A stretch of DNA of 64,000 nt from AP-15 sp963703855 (GTDB taxonomy: Bacteria > Pseudomonadota > Alphaproteobacteria > ATCC43930 > CGMCC-115725). Positions 19,303 through 28,609 of this stretch are shown in pieces. Positions within the stretch are counted from its first letter, which is position 1, and the number at the start of each line of letters is the position of its first letter. The stretch spans positions 138,610 through 202,609 of the forward strand of contig CAVPFW010000011.1 of assembly GCA_963703855.1 (NCBI GenBank), read 5' to 3'. The translations under genes and the position numbers were made by a program. The notes below the pieces were generated by a model. It worked only from the letters and a program-made list of their open reading frames with translations. It did not search any database and was not told the DNA's origin.

Positions 19303-19396
19303 GCCCCTCACCCCCGGATCAGGTCCGGGGTAGGCTCTCCCGCTGCGCGGGCCCCTCCCTCTCCCCGCATGCGGGGAGAGGGCCAGGGTGAGGGGC
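19303..19396. repeat. Dispersed palindromic repeat, family A (between glyQ and glyS)
   Basis: The element begins with CCCCTCACCC and ends with its inverse GGGTGAGGGGC. It contains a perfect 26-bp palindrome at 19357-19382 centred on GCATGC. Related copies occur at 27463-27528, 39630-39741, 49399-49450 and 49521-49570. Lying inside the glyQS operon, it would form a stable mRNA hairpin. Confidence 0.8.
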
Positions 19397-19415
19397 TGTT
19401 ACCGCAGAGCGCGCG

Positions 19416-21536
19416 ATGACTGGCGAGCTGCTGCTCGAACTGCTGTCGGAGGAAATCCCGGCGCGGATGCAGCGCCGCGCTATCGAGGACCTGACCCGGC
19501 TCGTGCGCGACAAGCTCGCCGCGGCCGAGATCCCGGCCGCGCGGCTGCGCGGCTATGTGACGCCGCGCCGGCTCGCGGTCGTCGCCGAAAGCATTCCCGC
19601 GACCCAGCCGGATCGCACCGAGGAGCGGCGCGGGCCGCGGGTCGGCGCGCCGCAGCCGGCGATCGAAGGGTTTTTGCGCGCCGCGGGGCTCGCCGATATC
19701 GACGAGTGCGACATTCGCGACACCGGCCGCGGCGAATTCTATTTCGCGGTGGCCAAGCGGTCGGGCCGCAGAGCCGCGCAAGTGCTGCCCGATCTGATCA
19801 AGGCCGCGATCGCCGAATTGCCCTGGCCGAAATCGATGCGCTGGCCGGGGTCGCCGTTGCGCTGGGTGCGGCCGCTGAGCTCGGTTCTGTGCCTCTACGA
19901 CGGCGAACTGCTGCCGTTGGCGCTCGATAGCTTGCCCCCGGCGGGAACGGGGGGCATTCCGGTCGGCCGCACCACCCGCGGCCACCGTTTTCTGTCCCCC
20001 GGCGAAATTTGCGTCGGCAGCGCCGCGGAGTACGTCGAAAAGCTTCAACGCGCCTATGTCATCCTCGACCAGGACAGCCGCAAAGAGCTGATCCGCGCCG
20101 ATCTAGACCGCCGTGCCGCGGAGCTGGGGATCGCGGTCAAGCCCGATCCCGCTCTGCTCGACGAAGTTACCGGGCTCGCCGAGTTCCCGGTCGTGCTGGC
20201 CGGAGCGATCGACCCCGATTTTATGACCTTGCCGCCCGAGGTCCTGCAAACCGCGATGCGCGTCCACCAAAAATATTTTTCCTGCGTACACCCCGACAGG
20301 AGACCCGCCCCGCATTTCCTGTTCGTCGCCAACAACCTCGCCGAGGACGGCGGCGCCGCGATCGTCGTCGGCAACGAGCGCGTATTGCGCGCCCGCCTCG
20401 CCGACGCCCGCTTTTTCTGGGACCAGGACCGCAAAATCCGCCTCGAAGACCGGGTCGAGGCGCTGAAAGACCGCGTCTACCACGCCCAATTAGGCAGCGT
20501 TTACGAGAAAATCGAGCGTATGGGCCATCTTGCGGATTTTCTTGTTCAGCATGTGGAAGGGGCCAACCAAGACATCGCATATCGGGCAGTTCGCTTGGCG
20601 AAAGCCGATCTGTCGACCGGGATGGTTGGGGAGTTGCCCGAGCTTCAGGGCATCATGGGCCAATACTACGCCTTAGAAGATGGCGAAGATCCCTCCGTAG
20701 CCATAGCAATAGCGGACCACTATAAGCCGCTTGGGCCTGCTGATTTTGTTCCCGTTGCGCCAACGACAGTGGTGGTGGCCCTCGCTGACAAGATAGATAC
20801 TCTTGTCACTTTTTTCGCTCTGGACAATGCCCCGACCGGATCACGCGATCCATTTGCATTGCGGCGAGCCGCACTGGGGGTTAATCGAATCATTTTGAGA
20901 AACCAAATACGCATTCTTCTGAAGGACACGTTTAAGACAGCGCTCGAAATTTTCTACTCGCAGCATCACGTACCTAACTGGGAGCAACGCGTGGACGCAG
21001 TATACGCAGATCTGATGTCGTTCATGGTTGATCGATTAAAGGTTCAGCTGCGTGACCAGCAGGTGCGGCATGATCTTATCGCAGCAGGTTTCCACCAAGT
21101 AGGAACTGCCGAAAGTGATTTGGTGCGTTTGCTCGCGCGGGTCACCGCTCTCCAGTCCTTCCTCAGCTCAGAGGACGGGGCCAACCTGCTCGTCGCGTAC
21201 CGTCGAGCGACCAACATCGTTACGATCGAAGACCGGAAGGACGGCCGCGCCCGAAGTAACGACATCGAAGATTTGCTTTTGGATCTTCCTGAGGAGAAGA
21301 CGCTCGCGCGGAGCCTCGACATTGTTGAGGATCGTGCTGGAGAACTTATTGGAGAAGAGCGATTTGAGGAAGCCATGGCCGAATTGGCGCGATTGCGGCA
21401 GCCGGTTGACGCCTTTTTCGACAAAGTCACCGTTAACACCGGTGTACCTGAGCTGCGCGAGAACCGGCTGCGGCTGTTGTCGCGTATCCGCGCGACGATG
21501 AACCAGGTCGCCGACTTCTCGCAGATCGAAGGGTGA
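19416..21536 (+). CDS. glyS: Glycine--tRNA ligase, beta subunit (compositionally mosaic)
   Basis: 706 residues, usual length. It starts with the family block E-L-L-S-E-E-I-P-A-R-M and contains K-A-D-L-S-T-G-M-V-G-E and A-D-K-I-D-T-L-V in the central domain, then a C-terminal anticodon-binding-like region. The reading frame is intact. From about 20515 to 21430 the codons shift to much lower GC3 (many -A/-T third positions, AGA, TTA, ATA), while both flanks match the rest of the window. This points to homologous replacement of the 3' half by DNA from a lower-GC relative, with the protein still conserved. Confidence 0.96.
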   Translation: MTGELLLELLSEEIPARMQRRAIEDLTRLVRDKLAAAEIPAARLRGYVTPRRLAVVAESIPATQPDRTEERRGPRVGAPQPAIEGFLRAAGLADIDECDIRDTGRGEFYFAVAKRSGRRAAQVLPDLIKAAIAELPWPKSMRWPGSPLRWVRPLSSVLCLYDGELLPLALDSLPPAGTGGIPVGRTTRGHRFLSPGEICVGSAAEYVEKLQRAYVILDQDSRKELIRADLDRRAAELGIAVKPDPALLDEVTGLAEFPVVLAGAIDPDFMTLPPEVLQTAMRVHQKYFSCVHPDRRPAPHFLFVANNLAEDGGAAIVVGNERVLRARLADARFFWDQDRKIRLEDRVEALKDRVYHAQLGSVYEKIERMGHLADFLVQHVEGANQDIAYRAVRLAKADLSTGMVGELPELQGIMGQYYALEDGEDPSVAIAIADHYKPLGPADFVPVAPTTVVVALADKIDTLVTFFALDNAPTGSRDPFALRRAALGVNRIILRNQIRILLKDTFKTALEIFYSQHHVPNWEQRVDAVYADLMSFMVDRLKVQLRDQQVRHDLIAAGFHQVGTAESDLVRLLARVTALQSFLSSEDGANLLVAYRRATNIVTIEDRKDGRARSNDIEDLLLDLPEEKTLARSLDIVEDRAGELIGEERFEEAMAELARLRQPVDAFFDKVTVNTGVPELRENRLRLLSRIRATMNQVADFSQIEG

Positions 21537-21543
21537 GCGGCGG

Positions 21544-24225
21544 ATGACGAAATGGGTCTACGGGTTCGGCGGCGGCGCGGCCGAGGGAAACGCCGAGATG
21601 CGCAACCTGCTCGGGGGCAAGGGCACCGGCCTCGCCGAAATGAGCGGTCTCGGGCTGCCGGTGCCGCCCGGCTTCACGATCACGACCGAGGTGTGCACCT
21701 GGTTCTACGCCAACGGCAAATCCTATCCGCCCGAGCTCGAGCCGCAGGTCGCCGACGGGCTCGCGGCGATCGAGCGGGCGCTCGGCGCCCGCTTTGGCGA
21801 CGCCGACAACCCGCTCCTGGTTTCGGTGCGCTCGGGTGCCCGCGTGTCGATGCCGGGGATGATGGACACGGTGCTCAACCTCGGCCTCAACGACCGCGCG
21901 GCCGAGGGGCTGGCGAAGAAGAGCGGCGACGAACGTTTCGCCTATGACAGCTATCGCCGCTTCATCCAGATGTACGGGCAGGTCGTGCTCGGCATCGAGC
22001 ACCATCATTTCGAGGAGCTGATCGAGAACCACAAGCTCGATACCGATGCCGCGCTCGATACCGACCTCACGGCCGAGGATTGGAAGACCGTCGTCGCCGG
22101 GTTCAAGGATTTGGTCGTGCAGGAGAAGGGCCACCCCTTCCCGCAGGAGCCGCGCGACCAGTTGTGGGGAGCGATCGGCGCCGTCTTCGGCTCGTGGATG
22201 AACCCGCGCGCAATCACCTATCGTCGGTTGCACGAGATCCCCGCCGATTGGGGCACGGCGGTCAATGTCCAGGCGATGGTGTTCGGCAATATGGGGTCCG
22301 ATTGCGCGACCGGGGTCGCCTTTACCCGCAACCCGTCGACCGGCGCCAATGAGTTCTATGGAGAATATCTGGTTAACGCCCAGGGCGAGGATGTCGTCGC
22401 CGGCATCCGCACCCCGCAGCATCTGACGATCGCCGGCAAGCAGGCGACCAAGTCCGCCTTGCCGGCGATGGAAGAAGTGATGCCCGAAGTTCTGGACGAG
22501 CTCTGCCGGGTGCGGCGGGTGCTCGAAGACCATTACCGCGACATGCAGGACATCGAGTTCACGGTCCAGTGCGGCAAATTGTGGATGCTGCAGACGCGCT
22601 CGGGCAAGCGCACCGCCCAGGCGGCGCTGAAGATCGCGGTGTCGCTGGTCGAGGAGGGGGTCATCGACCGCGCCGAGGCGATCCGTCGCATCGAGCCCAA
22701 TTCGCTCGACCAGCTGCTGCACCCGACCCTCGACCCCAAGGCCAGGACGACGATCCTGACCCGCGGTCTGCCGGCCTCGCCGGGTGCGGCTTCGGGCAAG
22801 GTCGTGTTCTCCGCCGAGGAGGCGGAATTGTTTGCCGCGCGCGGCGAGCCGGCGATCCTGGTCCGCATCGAAACCAGCCCCGAGGACATCCACGGCATGC
22901 ACGCCGCCAAGGGCATCCTGACCGCCCGCGGCGGGATGACCAGCCACGCCGCGGTTGTCGCCCGCGGCATGGGTCGGCCCTGCGTCGCCGGGGCAGGCGA
23001 TCTGCGCATAGATTATGCCGGGCGCACGATGGCGGCTCGCACCACCCAGGTCGCGGCGGGCGATGTCATCACGATCGACGGCTCTACCGGTGAGGTCATG
23101 ATCGGCGAGGTGCCGACGATCCAGCCCGAGCTGTCGGGCGATTTCGCCACCCTGATGGGCTGGGCCGACGCGATCCGCACGATGAAGGTGCGCGCCAATG
23201 CCGAGACCGCGCTCGACGCCCGCACCGCGCGCCGCTTCGGCGCCGAGGGGATCGGGCTCAGCCGTACCGAGCACATGTTTTTCGAGGCGGGCCGCATCGG
23301 TCCCATTCGCCGCGTCATCATGGCCGAGGACGAAGCGGGCCGGCGCGCCGGGCTGGCCGAGCTCTTACCGATGCAGCGCGAGGATTTCGCCGAGATCTTT
23401 CGCATCATGAAGGGGTTGCCGGTCACGATCCGGCTGCTCGACCCGCCATTCCACGAGTTCCTGCCCAAAACCAAGGAGGAGTTCGAGGAGATGGCGCGGC
23501 TGACCGGCCGCGACGTCGCGCAAATTCGCCACCGGGCGCTGGCCTTGCACGAGGAGAACCCGATGCTGGGCCATCGTGGCTGCCGCCTCGGCATCACCTA
23601 TCCCGAAATCTACGAGATGCAGGCGACCGCGATCTTCGAAGCCGCCGCCGCGGTGATCAAGGAGACGGGCGGGGCGGTCGAGCCCGAGATCATGGTGCCG
23701 CTGATCGCGACCAAAACCGAGGTCGACATCCTCAAAGAGATGATCGACCGCGTCGGCAAAGAAGTCATGGAACGGGCCGGGGTCGAGGTGCCCTATCTCG
23801 TCGGCACGATGATCGAGCTGCCGCGGGCGGCCTTGCGCGCCGCCGAGATCGCCGCGACCGCCGAGTTTTTCAGTTTCGGCACCAACGATCTGACGCAGAC
23901 CGTGTTCGGCCTGTCGCGCGATGATTCCGCGAGCTTTCTCGGGGCCTATCAGCGGCTCGGCATCCTCGACCACGACCCGTTCGTGACGATCGACACGGCA
24001 GGGGTCGGCGAGCTCGTGCGCATCGCCGCCGAGCGCGGCCGCGCCGCCCGCCCCGGGCTGAAGCTCGGCATCTGCGGCGAGCATGGCGGCGACCCCGCCT
24101 CGATCCGGTTTTTCCAGGCCGTCGGGCTCGATTACGTCTCGTGCTCGCCCTATCGGGTGCCGATCGCCCGCCTCGCCGCGGCCCAGGCGGCGCTCTCCGG
24201 CGACCGCCCGGACGCGACCCTATGA
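21544..24225 (+). CDS. ppdK: Pyruvate, phosphate dikinase
   Basis: 893 residues. The phosphohistidine swivelling domain has G-G-M-T-S-H-A-A-V-V-A-R-G-M-G-R-P-C with the catalytic His near residue 466. The PEP/pyruvate barrel ends with the catalytic Cys in K-L-G-I-C-G-E-H-G-G-D-P near 844. The N-terminal ATP-grasp part begins V-Y-G-F-G-G-G. It interconverts pyruvate + ATP + Pi and PEP + AMP + PPi in central metabolism. It starts 7 bp after glyS. Confidence 0.97.
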   Translation: MTKWVYGFGGGAAEGNAEMRNLLGGKGTGLAEMSGLGLPVPPGFTITTEVCTWFYANGKSYPPELEPQVADGLAAIERALGARFGDADNPLLVSVRSGARVSMPGMMDTVLNLGLNDRAAEGLAKKSGDERFAYDSYRRFIQMYGQVVLGIEHHHFEELIENHKLDTDAALDTDLTAEDWKTVVAGFKDLVVQEKGHPFPQEPRDQLWGAIGAVFGSWMNPRAITYRRLHEIPADWGTAVNVQAMVFGNMGSDCATGVAFTRNPSTGANEFYGEYLVNAQGEDVVAGIRTPQHLTIAGKQATKSALPAMEEVMPEVLDELCRVRRVLEDHYRDMQDIEFTVQCGKLWMLQTRSGKRTAQAALKIAVSLVEEGVIDRAEAIRRIEPNSLDQLLHPTLDPKARTTILTRGLPASPGAASGKVVFSAEEAELFAARGEPAILVRIETSPEDIHGMHAAKGILTARGGMTSHAAVVARGMGRPCVAGAGDLRIDYAGRTMAARTTQVAAGDVITIDGSTGEVMIGEVPTIQPELSGDFATLMGWADAIRTMKVRANAETALDARTARRFGAEGIGLSRTEHMFFEAGRIGPIRRVIMAEDEAGRRAGLAELLPMQREDFAEIFRIMKGLPVTIRLLDPPFHEFLPKTKEEFEEMARLTGRDVAQIRHRALALHEENPMLGHRGCRLGITYPEIYEMQATAIFEAAAAVIKETGGAVEPEIMVPLIATKTEVDILKEMIDRVGKEVMERAGVEVPYLVGTMIELPRAALRAAEIAATAEFFSFGTNDLTQTVFGLSRDDSASFLGAYQRLGILDHDPFVTIDTAGVGELVRIAAERGRAARPGLKLGICGEHGGDPASIRFFQAVGLDYVSCSPYRVPIARLAAAQAALSGDRPDATL

Positions 24226-24635
24226 CCGTGCAGACGGCCGGCCTGCTGCTCGTCCTTGTTGCGGCGCTCGACGCGGCTGCCGCCGCGGCAGCGCAATTGT
24301 CCCCGGACCTGTTGCCGATGTCCCTCGGCCCGGTGGCGCCGCCGAGCATTCCGGCGCCGCTGGCGCCGCCGATCAATCCCGGGTATGCCGCAGCTCCGCC
24401 GAACGGCCTGTCGCCGCTGCTGACGCAGCCCGGCCCGGTATATCAACTGCCGCCACTGCCCGGTCCGTCCTATCCGCCGCAGCAGCTTCCCGGCCCGATC
24501 GACCAGCAGAAGCTGCAATCGTACCGCAATAACCTGCTCGGCCAGCAGTGGCAGATGCAGCGGCAGGGCGTCAGCCCCGGGAGCGAATACAGCCGCGAGC
24601 TTCAGCAGCAGCTCAACGCGCCGGACCCGCAATGA
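24222..24635 (+). CDS. Secreted Pro/Gln-rich hypothetical protein
   Basis: 137 residues, with ATG overlapping the ppdK stop (ATGA). A cleavable signal peptide is evident (L-L-L-V-L-V-A-A-L-D-A-A-A-A-A-A-A). The mature part is low complexity: repeated P-P/P-G-P segments, then a Gln-rich tail (Q-Q-W-Q-M-Q-R-Q). No enzymatic motif is seen. It is probably a periplasmic or envelope protein of unknown role. Translational coupling to ppdK suggests it is really expressed. Confidence 0.65.
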   Translation: MTVQTAGLLLVLVAALDAAAAAAAQLSPDLLPMSLGPVAPPSIPAPLAPPINPGYAAAPPNGLSPLLTQPGPVYQLPPLPGPSYPPQQLPGPIDQQKLQSYRNNLLGQQWQMQRQGVSPGSEYSRELQQQLNAPDPQ

Positions 24636-24647
24636 CCGGGTGATGTC

Positions 24648-24725
24648 GGACCGCGGGCCCCCGGCCCGCATGGATGCTGGACCGCGGGCCTCCGGCCCGC
24701 ATGCGGGCGGGACGCCCGCGCTCCT
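24648..24725. repeat. Tandem GC-rich palindromic repeat, family C
   Basis: Two near-identical 25-bp units (24648-24672 and 24679-24703) begin GGACCGCGGGCC and end CCGGCCCGCATG, differing at one base. They are followed by a GCGGGCGGGACGCCCGCG inverted arm up to about 24721. It lies between two convergent genes and could act as a bidirectional transcription stop. No other copy was seen in this window. Confidence 0.7.
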
Positions 24726-24733
24726 GTTTAGCG

Positions 24734-25638
24734 TTACGATTCGCGGTCGTCTTCGAACCGCATCCATCCGGGCGTCGTCGGGACGATCACGGCGTCCCCG
24801 GCCGTCAGGTGCTTGTCGGGGCGCAGGGCTTCGAGCCGCAGCACGGCCAGGCCGCGCCCGCCGCGGCTCGACCGCATCTCGCCGACATCGCGGGTGTCCG
24901 CGAGTAACAATGGTTCCCGGCGGGGGTGCAGCGCCGTCGATCGCGCACCGGCACCAGCCGGCGCTTGACCAGGCCGCGATACTTGGTGCGAGCGGTCAGC
25001 TCCTGGCCGATATAGCAGCCCTTGTGCCAGTCGACGCCGTTGAGCTCGTCGAACCCGGCTTCGAGCAGGATCGATTTTTCGAGCACCAGGTCGCGGCTGC
25101 CGTCGGGAACCCCGAGGCCGAGGCGCAGGTGGTCGTAGGCGTCGAACCCGGTTTCGGCGAGGCCGGCCTTGGTCAGCGCCGAACGCGCGGCGCCGCGCGG
25201 CAGGATGCAGCGCGCCCCCAGTGCCGCCAGCCGCGGGTCGACAAAGACGACGCCCGAACCCAACGCACGGGCGGCGCCGGGCTCGTCGGGAAGATCCAGC
25301 CGGGCGAGGGCGCCGGCGCCGAAAACCGCCGCCACGGCGAGGTCCGGCCGCTCCTCCAGCGCGGCCTTGGCGCGCAGCCGGTAGATCGACAGCCGGCGCT
25401 TTAGATCGGCGAGGCGCTGGGCTTCGGCGTCGAGCAGGATCGTCTCGGAAAGCTCGACCATCGTGAAGTCATGCAGGTACTTGCCTTGTGCGGTCAGCAA
25501 TGCCGCGTAGCGCGCCCGGTCGGGGCCGACCTTGTCGACATCGTTGGAAACGAGCCCCTGCAGAAAGGCGCGGCGATCGGGTCCGCTGACGGCGAGGATG
25601 CCGCGGTCGTCGAGGATCACAAAGCAGGCGTCGGCCAT
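24734..25638 (-). pseudogene. ygfZ: Folate-binding tRNA-modifying protein YgfZ, frameshifted near 3' end
   Basis: The diagnostic motif K-G-C-Y-I-G-Q-E-L-T-A-R is intact. YgfZ/GcvT-like proteins bind folate and assist Fe-S enzymes and tRNA modification. The ATG at 25638 gives a normal N-terminus (M-A-D-A-C-F-V-I-L-D-D). After R-L-V-P-V-R the frame breaks twice, near 24943 and near 24914. The next frames read I-D-G-A-A-P-P-P-G-T and then P-L-L-L-A-D-T-R-D-V-G-E-M-R through W-M-R-F-E-D-D-R-E-S to a TAA at 24734. Both breaks need one base removed, so two inserted bases (real or assembly error) explain it. Uncorrected, the protein ends in a nonsense Cys/Arg-rich tail at 24805. Confidence 0.85.
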
Positions 25639-25735
25639 GGCTCGGTACAATGATTGCGGCGGGGCAAGACGTAGGCGAGGAGCCTCCGCTTGGCAAGCAG
25701 GTGGGCGCGGGATATAAGGCGGCCGGATCGGCGCT

Positions 25736-26695
25736 ATGGACATTCTGTTTGTCACCGCGACGCGCATCGGCGACGCCGTGCTGTCGACCGGTCTCGTTTC
25801 CTATCTGATCGACCGCTATCCGGGCGCTCGCCTGACCATCGCGGCGGGGCCGGCGGCGGCGCCTCTGTTCGAGGCCGTGCCCGGCGGCGAGCGGGTCATG
25901 ATCGTCGAAAAGCGGCGCTGGTCTCTGCATTGGCTGCCGCTCTACGCCCGGGTCGCCGCGCGGCATTGGGATCTCGTCGTCGATCTGCGCGGCTCGGCTC
26001 TCGCCTGGCTGCTGCGCGCCCGCGAGCGCAAGGTCATGGCCAAGGGCGACGGGCGCGAGCATCGGGTGCGCCAGCTCGGCCGCCTGTTCGAACTCGATCC
26101 GCCGCCCGACCCGCTGCTGTGGACCGAGCCCGGTCACGAACGCGCCGCCGCCACGCTGATTTCTTCTGGCGGTCCGGTGCTGGCGATCGGCCCGGCCGCG
26201 AACTGGCGCGGCAAGCAATGGCGCGCCGAGCGCTTTGCCGAGCTGGCGCGACGGCTGACCGCGATCGACGGCCTGCTACCGGGAGCGCGCGTCGTGGTGC
26301 TGGCCGCCGCCCATGAGCGCGCGCAAGCCCGGCCGCTGCTCGACGCAGTCCCGGCTGAGCGCCGCATCGACCTGGTCGGCCGGGTTGACCTGCTGACAGC
26401 GGCGGCGGTGCTGCGGCGCTGCGTCCTGTTCGTCGGCAACGACACCGGGCTGATGCATATCGCCGCCGCCTGCGCTACGCCGACCCTGGGCCTGTTCGGC
26501 CCGAGCCCGTCGAGCCAATACGCGCCATGGGGGCCGCGCGCCGATTTTGTCTGCTCGCTCGATCCGCCGATGGCGATGTTCGGCCCCGGCTTTGACCACC
26601 GCACGACCGACACCCTGATGGACGGGCTCTCGGTCGATGCCGCCGAGGCGGCCGCGCACCGCCTGTGGGGCTCGGTCGCGAGTGCGGCGGCGTGA
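25736..26695 (+). CDS. Glycosyltransferase family 9 (ADP-heptose:LPS heptosyltransferase-like)
   Basis: 319 residues. It opens with D-I-L-F-V-T-A-T-R-I-G-D-A-V-L-S, the acceptor-side loop of GT9 enzymes. The donor-binding N-D-T-G-L-M-H-I-A-A-A motif near residue 235 is diagnostic, followed by G-L-F-G-P-S. Family members add heptose to the LPS inner core on the cytosolic membrane face. It is the first of five consecutive same-strand glycan genes and its stop overlaps the next start. Confidence 0.92.
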   Translation: MDILFVTATRIGDAVLSTGLVSYLIDRYPGARLTIAAGPAAAPLFEAVPGGERVMIVEKRRWSLHWLPLYARVAARHWDLVVDLRGSALAWLLRARERKVMAKGDGREHRVRQLGRLFELDPPPDPLLWTEPGHERAAATLISSGGPVLAIGPAANWRGKQWRAERFAELARRLTAIDGLLPGARVVVLAAAHERAQARPLLDAVPAERRIDLVGRVDLLTAAAVLRRCVLFVGNDTGLMHIAAACATPTLGLFGPSPSSQYAPWGPRADFVCSLDPPMAMFGPGFDHRTTDTLMDGLSVDAAEAAAHRLWGSVASAAA

Positions 26696-27567
26696 GCGGT
26701 TTGCGGCTCTCCGCCCTGGTCGTCGCCCATGATGAAGAGGGGCAGCTCGCCGAGTGCCTCTCCCGCCTACATTTTGCCGACGAGATCGTCGTCGTGCTCG
26801 ATCGCTGCCGTGATCGCTCCCGCGAGATCGCGCGAGGCTTTACCGATCGTCTGGTCGAGGGTGCGTGGGAGCGCGAGGGGCCTCGTCGGCACGCCGGGAT
26901 CGACGCCTGCCGCGGCGACTGGATTCTCGAAATCGACGCTGACGAGCGGGTGACCCCCGAGCTCGCCGACGAAATCGGGCGGGTCGTCGCCGCCTCGGCG
27001 GCGTCGTGGCACCTGGTCCCGATCGACAATTTCATCGGCGAGCGTCTGGTGCGCTGGGGCTGGGGCGCCTCGTTCGGCCGGTCGGCGCATGCCGCACTCT
27101 ACCGCAACGGCGCCAAACGATGGGGCGATCAGCGGGTGCACCCCGCGGTGTCGCTGTCGGGAGAGCAGGGTTCGGCGCTGTCGTCGCCGATCCTGCATTA
27201 CGTCGACCGCGACATTTCCGAGATGCTGCGCCGCCTCGACCGCTATTCGAGCGCGCGGGCATTGGATTTGCGCGACAGCGGCGACATCGGCGGCTATGGC
27301 CGCAATCTGCGCCGCATGCCCTCGCGCTTCTGGAAATGCTATGTCGGCCGCCGCGGCTATCGGGAAGGCCCATGGGGCTTTCTGATCGCGCTGTGCGCCG
27401 CGCTATACCCGATCCTGTCCTATCTGAAGGCGCGGCTCGACGCCCCTCCAGCTCCCGGAGCTGCCCCTCACCCCAGCCCTCTCGCAGGCGGGGAGAGGGA
27501 AGGACCCGTGCCGCGGGAGGGTGAGGAGCAATACGCGGCAGAGCTCAGCCGATCCGAGCGCCGGTGA
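26692..27567 (+). CDS. Glycosyltransferase family 2 (WaaE/KdtX-like), repeat-derived tail
   Basis: 291 residues from a GTG overlapping the upstream stop (GTGA). The GT2 core is present: A-L-V-V-A-H-D-E-E-G-Q-L-A-E-C-L near the start, D-R-C-R-D-R-S, and the DxD-like E-I-D-A-D-E-R-V. These enzymes transfer sugars to lipopolysaccharide core. A C-terminal hydrophobic segment (F-L-I-A-L-C-A-A-L-Y-P-I-L) may associate with the membrane. The last 40 or so residues (A-P-H-P-S-P-L-A-G-G-E-R-E-G) are encoded by a family A intergenic repeat, so the natural C-terminus was probably shorter. Confidence 0.9.
   Translation: MSGLRLSALVVAHDEEGQLAECLSRLHFADEIVVVLDRCRDRSREIARGFTDRLVEGAWEREGPRRHAGIDACRGDWILEIDADERVTPELADEIGRVVAASAASWHLVPIDNFIGERLVRWGWGASFGRSAHAALYRNGAKRWGDQRVHPAVSLSGEQGSALSSPILHYVDRDISEMLRRLDRYSSARALDLRDSGDIGGYGRNLRRMPSRFWKCYVGRRGYREGPWGFLIALCAALYPILSYLKARLDAPPAPGAAPHPSPLAGGEREGPVPREGEEQYAAELSRSERR
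27463..27528. repeat. Dispersed palindromic repeat, family A (inside a coding region)
   Basis: This copy starts GCCCCTCACCCC and ends GGGTGAGG, with the usual CTCTCGC/GGGGAGAGG inner arms. It is read through in frame by the GT2 gene and supplies its tail. Confidence 0.75.
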
Positions 27568-28609
27568 TGGCGAGCGTGGTGATGGCCGATGACGGCATCG
27601 CCTTTGACGGGGCGATGGCCGAGACGGAACCGCTCGGCGGCGCCGAGACCGCTTTCGTCGCCTTGGCCGAGGCGCTGGCCGAACGCGGCCATCGTGGTCG
27701 AAGCGCGCAACCGCTGCCGTGCGGCGCTGACCCATAACGGCGTGCGCTGGGCGCCGCTGTCGGGCGGGGTGCCCGAGGCCTGCGACCTCTATGTCGGCAA
27801 TCGCAGTCATCGCCTGATCGGGCTCGTGCGCCAAGCGCGGGCGGCGGGTGTTCTGGCTGCACAACCCGGCCCGCTACCTGCGAAAGCCGCGCAATCTGTG
27901 GCGGCTGGCCTGGTATCGGCCGATGCTGGTCGCGATCGGCGCGTACCACGCGGCGACGATCCCCTCATGGCTGCCCTGCGGCGGCTGCGAGATCATCCCC
28001 TATGGCATTCTCGACCGCTTCCGCATCGGCGCGGCGCGCGAGCCGCCGCCGCCGCGGGCGATCTTTACCTCGAACCCATTGCGCGGGCTCGATTGGCTGC
28101 TCGATGTGTGGGTGACGCGGATCGCGCCGGCGGCGCCCGGGGCGGAATTGCACATCTATGCCGGCCCCTCCGTATACGGGGCGGCCACGCCAAAGGCCGG
28201 GCCTATGGCCGAGATCCTGGCCCGCGCCGACGCGCTCGGCGCGGCCGGCGTGCGCCGCTTCGCGCCGGTCGGCCACGAGGCGCTGGCGGCGGCGCTGGCG
28301 GGCGCGCGGGTCATGCTCTACCGCGGCGATCCCGGCGAGACCTTTTGCCTGGCGCTGGCCGAGGCGCAGGCGCTGGGGGTCCCGGCCATCGTCACCCCGC
28401 TGGGCGCGGTCGGCGAGCGGGTCATCGACGGCGTCAGCGGCCGCGTCGCGCCCGACAAAGAGAGGTTCGCCGCGGCGGCGATCGCGGTGCTGCGCGACGA
28501 CGGTTTATGGCGCCGCTGGCATCTGGGCGCCCTCGAACATCAGCGCGGGCTGAGCTGGGACGCAGTCGCCGCCCGCTTCGAGGCGCTGATCGCCAAACCG
28601 CTCCGTTGA
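27567..28609 (+). pseudogene. Glycosyltransferase family 4-like gene with two frame disruptions
   Basis: The ATG at 27567 overlaps the GT2 stop and opens M-A-S-V-V-M-A-D-D-G, then L-G-G-A-E-T-A-F-V-A-L, the N-terminal donor-loop motif of GT4. Frame changes occur near 27693-27697 (after A-E-R-G-H) and near 27841-27850. From there W-L-H-N-P-A-R-Y-L-R runs intact to the TGA at 28609, including the E-T-F-C-L-A-L-A-E-A-Q-A-L-G-V-P donor-binding block. Both disruptions look like one extra base. Corrected, the protein would be about 346 residues, normal for GT4. If the frame breaks are real, the gene is dead. Confidence 0.8.
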
